A stretch of 64,000 nt of DNA from Glandiceps talaboti (taxonomy: Eukaryota; Hemichordata; Enteropneusta; Spengelidae), in assembly GCF_964340395.1 (NCBI RefSeq), contig NC_135551.1, positions 558,001 through 622,000 on the forward strand, read 5' to 3'. The stretch's first letter is position 1; each line of letters starts with the position of its first letter. The translations under genes and the position numbers were made by a program. This document shows positions 24,925-33,100 of this stretch, in pieces. The notes beneath the pieces were generated by a model. That model searched no databases and had not been told where the DNA came from. It was given only the letters and a program-made list of their open reading frames with translations.

Positions 24925-27114
24925 GACAGACGCTGGGCGATCCCTATAGCACAACTGAACCTCAGTTCAGTTGTGCTAAAAATAAACAAGTCATTGACAA
25001 TGACATAGTCCCCGCTATGATTGGGTTTTGAGGAACTGGCAGTTTATGTTGTCATTTTCAAACCTGGTTAATGTTGTTTGGCCTCATATAGTTGTTTTTA
25101 GGGTGAGGATTGGTACATGTATGGAGTCCCTGTGCTTCTTATCTCAAGTAAAGACATTGCACCCAACGATGATACAATTAGTTTGATACACAAAAAATTA
25201 CAATTCAATTTCTTGATATCACTACTCTGATCACGCAACAACACTTGTCAACCTAAATCAAACAGACTTAGATATGTTGTGTCTGCTCATTGGACATGGA
25301 GCATGCCTACTCATGTTGTGTCTCCTCGTTGGGCATCGGACATGCCTTCAAGACGACGACATGGAATAAACCATTCAACAATAAAGGATGGGTCGGGGGG
25401 GGGGGGGGACCTGTTCAAGCATGTCTGAGTTATGGCTTTGGACATGAAAACTGCGCCAACAAAATGGCTACCAGGCAGCCATATCGGATTGTATCACAAC
25501 GAAAATGGATATGAACATGTATGTCATAGAACACTGTGCTAATACCAACTTTGAATGAGATCTGTTCAAGCATGTCTGAGATGGCTTTGGACAGGGAAAA
25601 TTCGCAAACAAAATGGCTGCTAGGCAGCCATATTGGACCGTATCGTATGCCATAGTATGTTGCCCCTGTACCAAGTTTGAAAAAAATCGGTCCAGGCATC
25701 TCAAAGAAATGGCTCTGGATGGACGGATGGCTCTGGATGGACGGAACACACTCCATAAGTCCGACAGGGACTAAAAAGTATGTGTGAAAGTAGTCTAGTT
25801 CCTATACAGTATCGTTACGATTAGGCCACAGTTGGCATCCAGACTAGCATGAAAGTGATTTACACAGGAAAGAAAGTCTTTGGGTTTCATGAAGTATTTT
25901 GCATAATGGAATAAGGAAGACTGCATGTAAAATGGTCGTAGTTTGGGCTCATCAATAACAGACAATAGGTGTTTACTTTTTATTGTCTACAAGCTAAAGG
26001 TTCATGAATATTCATCTAGACTTATGAATATTCACCGTACTACATAGTAACTACTGGTAGCTACTCGTCTTTACTCGTTAGGACGCATAATTACGATGTT
26101 TTTGTTTTTGATTTCACCCCTAAATCAAATATATAATTTGGTATGCAGTGAAAATGGAATTTATTTGTAATATTAATTATGCCAAATTATATGATAAACA
26201 GGATCCCGAGATACCTTACAGAAATACAAAGTACTTCCAAAATGCATGCATTTTTATTAAATGTAATAATCATATATCAATAAGACTACCATTTACCTTT
26301 CTTGTCACTTCTTTTCAATGTTGGGTTTGTCACATATTCTGCAAACTTAACGTCTGTGTCAAAGAGTCCCTGTCAACAAACATGATAGAAATATGATATC
26401 AACAAATGAGAGTATCACCATCAACACCTTGCTTGTCTTCCTAGGGTAAACCCATCCATCGATGGCCCATTTACCCCCAGCCTTTGCAATACATTTTTTG
26501 AATGTTTACTCCCTTGCCTACCAGATGATGTTGCTATTTGACCAAAATATACTGCCAATTGGTTGTTGCTAAGGGTGTGGTCATGGTTGCTAGGGCCAAT
26601 TGTGTCACAATATAAGAAAATCTGCAGAATAACACTTCTAGAAACATCTCACCAAGTTTGTCTCATTGTCCAAGTACTTTTTGAGATATAAATTTTTGAC
26701 TAAAATTTACATTTTATACCTAATTTGCGTATTTCTGATGAGATCATTATATGCTTAATATTTCTTCATCTATACACCCACAGACGCATCTCTATTAAAT
26801 TTCAGCCCAATCTGGTGAGTAGTTTTAGAATTATAGGTTTTTGACCAAAAAGACACATTTTAACCCTAAGGGAATCATCATGTCATGAACAAATCTTAAT
26901 TTACACCCCCGAAAAAAATTCCCACCAAATTTCAGGCAATCTGCCCAATAGTTTTGGAGTTTAAGTATTTTTTACCAAAAATTATATTTTTTGATCGAAA
27001 CGCACATCTCTGATGTGATCGCTTTCGTTTGAACAATTTTCCATCTAGACGCCCTAAGTAATGTCCCCACTAAATATCAAACTAATTGGCCTGGCCGCTT
27101 TTGATTGTAAGTCG

Positions 27115-27164
<50 letters not shown>

Positions 27165-30100
27165 GACAGACACTTGGCCATGCTTATAGCACTACTGAAC
27201 CTTATCATTTCAGTTGTAATAAAAATCTTAACAAAATGCCCGTTTTGCAGCCATATGGGATCGTATCACAAAATAAATTGACATGCATATGTATGCCATA
27301 GTGTGTTGTCCTTGTACCAAGTTTGAGAGAAATCGGTCCAATCATTTCTGAGATTGACTCTGGACACACACACGGACGCATAGAGCCCAATCTATAATCC
27401 CCAGACTTTGTCCGGTGGAGACTAATAAAAATACTTTCGATTCAGGTGAAGGGGGTGAAGGCTATGGTCAAAATGACTAGGAAGCAAAATGACCTGGGAG
27501 CAAAAGGCCAGGGAGCAACAGGTGGGGTGGGGGTAAGGGGTAAAAAGATGAGGCAATGGGCCTGCTTTGCCATCAATATGACCCATGTTCTCTCTATCAT
27601 GATCCCATCCCACCCATGACCTCAACCCCTTCCTAACATAATTCATAGCCCCTCTCAGTCATTTGCCATTTCCTAAATCATGACATTTCACCAGTCAAAG
27701 ACCATACCTCTTTCTCCATCATCATCTTCTCCATAATCCCTCCCTGTGATAATTCCATTCCTTTATAACCTAATCCCTCCCTGTGACCCCAACCCTTCCA
27801 AAGATAATTCCATCCCATTTTAACTTATTCCCAGATATTTCCTGAAGTGCACAATGAAATCTGGAAAGAGCATGTTACATAATACATGTACATCATTGGC
27901 TGTGTAGGTAAACATACATGTACATTTGTAGACCATGATGCTAGATGAAGATTGAGTCTACATACATGTACATATACAATGAACATGTATCTACCTTTAT
28001 TGTTGTTAGATCTTTTTCAACAACGTCAATTTTTTTGTCCTTGGTGGCTGCAGAGTACAATGCATGAGCATATCGTCCACCAATACCATAGATTTGAATT
28101 GGAGGCTGTAAAAAAGACAAAAATAATATGTTACACGATGAATTTACATACATACAATGTAGTTACTAAATAATTTTGCTATACAAATGTACACAAACTG
28201 ACTAATCATGAGGGGAACATCGCCTTTACCAGCAAAGTGCAATTCTTGCACTTTCTTATCAATCCTTATCAGCTCATTACCATAACTAAGTGTTTGCTTT
28301 TTGTAATTACATCTGATAAGCCTGAGTCGTTGCTGGTATAGGTACTAAGTCAAGACTGAAATGCTGTCGACCGAATGTGTGCAAGTACTAGTGAATGTGT
28401 TACTCCGCCGCAAGGCACAACTGGCTTGGGTGACAGGTCACGATTTGGCTTGGGTGAAAGGTCACGATCCGATCGCGATCATAACATTAGGATACATCGT
28501 GCACCGTCCATTGACAATGTTACATGTGGTATATGGACATCAGATATGTGAATTTGCTATTTAAGTATCTATGTGCTTAATTTTTCCAAAAATTATTTAA
28601 CTACATGTAACTATGGAACGAGAAAAACTGTAGTTCCGAGTGCAAGGTTACTTTCAAGGAGTGAATCGTTTGAGTCAAGGGACATTATCAGCTGTTACAA
28701 CTTTTATAATCCTATAGTATTACAGTTGACATTGCAAACAGATTAAGAGATTGTCAACAACCCGACTTGCCTATTGATGAACTCGGGTTATCCGTAGTTT
28801 GGTTTTATCGAGGCATTTCCGACATGTCACGGTAATAGCCAGGTATATACATGTACATGTAACCACCCTGATTTACAGTAAAACATAGTAGCAACAGTAA
28901 ACTAGTATGCATTTGCAAGCAAAAGGCGTAGTTCCAGGGCACAGTTGGGGACATTCTATATCAAAATGGTTTGCTCAGTAAGTAAGATAGAGAAGGTAAG
29001 AACAAGCATGAAGGCTCTGTCTGGGTTAGCATCTAAGAAAAATAAGGAAAAGTCATCGAGGACTCTGATACCTCCGTTGGAGAGAAAACATGCTACATGC
29101 AACACCATGTACCAACAACAAGCTCTGGAACTTGAAGCGAAAGAGAAACACCCAGTACATGCATGTGTTACATCAAACTCAGTTCAATACACATAGTAAA
29201 AGCATGCTTTTGATTCGACAGTTTTGTACAAATAAACATGTCTTCTGTCAAATTAGTTAGTTTTTGGTAGTCGTGTCTTTGCTGACATGACGTACACATG
29301 TGCCACTGTCCACATATACGTATCTCGGCCTCTCTGTAAATTGCTGTTGACATTCATTTCACTCAGAATAACACGATAACAAGTCATTGAGAATGACATA
29401 GTCCCCGCTATGATTGGTTTTAAGGAATTATCACTACTCTGATCACGCAACAACACTTGTGAACCTAAATCAAACAGACTAGATATGTTGTGTCTGCTTG
29501 TTGGACATGGAACATGCCTACAACAATAAAGGATTGGTCGGGTATGGGGATCATATCGCGATGAAAATGGATATGCACATGAATGTCATAGAACACTGTC
29601 CTAATACCAACTTTGAATGTGATCTGTTCAAGCATGTCTGAGTTATGGCTTTGGACATAGAAAAATGCAAACAAAATGGCTGCCAGGTGGCCATATTGGA
29701 TCGTATTACAACAACAATGAATATGCACATGTATGTCATAGAACACTGTCCTAATACCAACTTTGAATGAGATCTGTTCAAGCATGTCTGAGTTATGGCT
29801 TTGGACATGGAAAATTCACAAACAAAATGGCAGCCAGGCAGCCATATTGGATTGTATCACGACGAAAATGGATATGCACATGTATGTCATAGAACACTGT
29901 CCTATAATACCAACTTTGAATGAGATTTGTTCAAGCACAATTTAATCAATGCATATGATTAGTTTTGTCAGGAAAGCTACAATTATTTCAAACTAAATGC
30001 CCAGAGAAGAGTAGACTTTAAAAAAACATTAAAAAGTTTGCGCAGGGACGTCACGTGACGTATACCGTACCTACATGGTGTCGCAGCTGGCCGAAATCTC

Positions 30101-33100
30101 GTGATATGTGAGACTAATATGTACTTTACTTTACTATGGACGACTTCAAAAACTCGCGAGATTTTGTGACGTCATTACATGTACCCGCCATGTTGGAATT
30201 GTGTATGCAGTCTCCCTGGTTGAACTTCGCGATGGCCAACTATTAACCTAAAAGTGTTTTAAGAGTAAATTTGAACAAAAAACTAATGATCGGACACAGC
30301 ATCCCCACTTTATCAAAAGGTATATGAGTCTGCTATACTTTTTTGGCGCTGTTGAAGAATACAAGTCGAAAGTCTATAGCATCATGTTTGTTACGTGTAT
30401 TTCAAGTGATCGTGGACAGTGGAGGGCAGAGGGGAAACACGTTACCGCACATGGTGTCACAATATTTGAAGCTGGGCACAAAACATTAAAGCAGTGCGCT
30501 GGCCATCGATACCAGTGCCTTGCTGAAAACTCCTCATGATGGCGACTGCCAGAATTATCGTGAAGTATACAAATGTATGTTGTGAACGATTTTACCATCA
30601 AGATCGTGCGAGAATTTCTGTTCGCCACTGTGGCGAACAAAGCATAAAATATTTTCGTCAAATTGAATACGAGTTCGCGTTTGCGAATTTGGCGAATGTT
30701 AGCGCGAACACAGCCTCAACTCCACAACTATTAGTATAGTACCACCTCCAACACGATATTGTCAGCTATCAAAAGTTTTTAGCTTACACAAATAGCGACT
30801 GAGATAGGGGTCCCCAATGGCTAGCGTTTGCCACAATGCATGGAACGCCAAAGTTTATTCACCTACTCTGCCGTAATACCATTCAACAGCAACTATTGCT
30901 GCAAAACATGCTGCCATAACTAGTTCCACACATGCATATTAGCCTTGTTTTAACTAGCTTGCCATTTTGAACACATGGAAGTGAACGGTTTTCAAGTACG
31001 ATCCAAATGACGATCGTAATTTTTTAGTGCGTTTTTCGCTAGAAAAACCGAATTTCAACACGGCGGAAGTAATTAATTTTCCATTGAAATGAAACCTTGT
31101 TTTTCAAAAATGAGCAACTGTAAGTATTTTTGCTAAAGGTGTGTTACTGTTAGCATCGGCAGAATTGTAATGCTTTCATTGCCTGAAAATAACACTTTCT
31201 GCCAAATTTTCATCAATTTTGACCATATAATCAGTATACAGAAGTTTTGTAGGAACATAAATGTTGATATTTTGAATTTTATTTGTAATATAATTAGTTT
31301 GTTTATTTGTGATGTCAATAAATAAACAATGCATGTTTGTTTTATTAATATTTTATTATTTTAATCCACATTTTGGTTGTGTGTAACATTTGAATGTATG
31401 TATTTGCAAGTATGGTGTAGAAAATTAATTTTCCATTCAAATGGTTCATGTACTTTATTTTTCAAAAATATGCAACTCTTAAAATTTTTACATCAATTTG
31501 ATTACATACACATGTACCACTCACTCTCACCTTATGTTAGTGAGGGGGCTGGTGGAGCAGAACAAACAATCCCATGAGGCCAATGGTGGTGAAGGAGTTA
31601 AAGTACTTGTACTATGAAGTTCTGTGCAAATGAACTCTATGAAGCCATGTCTTTACCGGCAATCTATGCCAACAAAACAATTTTCTCTTTTAATTTGCTG
31701 GTATATTCAAGTGTACTTTTGGGTAATATGGAGGTAGATGGGAAAACAAATTTATGCCGTATGACTGGAAACTTATCACTGATCGGGGCCGCTGACACAT
31801 AAGCTTGACCCTTTTTCCTCGAGTTCCTGGAAACTGCGTGTCGGTGTATCAAAATATATCTCATGGAAATACAATGTATACTTGTCACAGTATTTAATAA
31901 GGAAACAAACTGCGGTTCCTGCGGACCTGACCATGATCAATGGTGATCTGATTACTTCTACTTCTACTTCTACTTCTATACTGTGTAAACATCCTAAAGG
32001 ATTATCATCACACAGGCGTAACGCTGGCGGCGTCCTTTAGATCTCACCCGTGTTCAGGTGAGCACGATCTATGAGATCGGTGATATCAAGAGGGCTGGAG
32101 AGGGCAGATTTGAAACTGTCTATTGTCTTTGCTTGTTGAATGGATAATGGTAAGAGATTCCATTCTGGAATTGTCCGAGGAAAAAGTGAATATTTGTAAC
32201 AGTTTTTCTTAGCGATGATCGATATGAAAGAAGAACCAGGTACACTTCCCCTAGTAGAACGTGATGATGATTCTGGTAGTTTATCATCTTGAAAAGCAAC
32301 TAGATTATTTGTAGCTTTGTATAGGAAAGTTAGTCTGCTAACTGCTCTGCGATTTTCAAGGCATTGCCATTGGAGCTTCCGTAGCATATCGGATACACTG
32401 GCCTCCCTCTTGTAGTTTCCGGTGACAAATCGAGCTGCTTTGCGTTGAATTTTTTCAACAGCATTTTTGCCAACTTTGGTGTAAGGGTCCCAAATACTTG
32501 CACAATACTCCAAACGCGGTCGTACAAGGGACATATATGCATGTATGGCTCATGCATGCATATATATACTTTAATATATTCAATCTCAATTACATGTATG
32601 TTCTGGGGTCCATTCACACTAAAGAACATTAGGCCGTGCCCTGTGCCTGTCTGTGGTAATGAGCATCTCATGAATATGCACGGTAACAAAGTAACAAAAC
32701 CACAAGCAGTTGGGGAGGGTTTGGAATACCACAGAAACTGGACACAGAACCGCTGACTTGAAATGGACTTTTTCCCTAAGTAACTATGATACTTACCTTG
32801 ACCAGCTGTGTTCTGGTGACTGAGGTGCTGAAGCATCTTGCCTAAAATAAAAAAGTAAAGCATGACAGTTAGTATAATAAATAGCAAATGTCATTTTCAG
32901 ACAGGGCATTCCATTGAGATTACGTTAAGCGGTGGGTTGGCTCATGCATGCATACTTTAATATATTCAATCTCTGCATGCAGGTGTTTACAAACACATTT
33001 ACGTCATTACTATGTCTTATCGGTTTATGGTAATTATGAGTTTGATGAGTGTGTAGACGTTGTCATTCACACATTTCAGTTAACGCACTGGTGGTTATTT

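Noticed and set aside
28945-29196. 83-aa frame starting [14 protein letters not shown] as a small gene
   Set aside because: No recognised homology, no splice or regulatory support, and it lies in the ATP5PO intron.
30324-30739. Two overlapping ~70-aa plus-strand frames downstream of the promoter-like cluster
   Set aside because: No family recognised; a minus-strand frame overlaps equally well. Kept only as context for the motif cluster.
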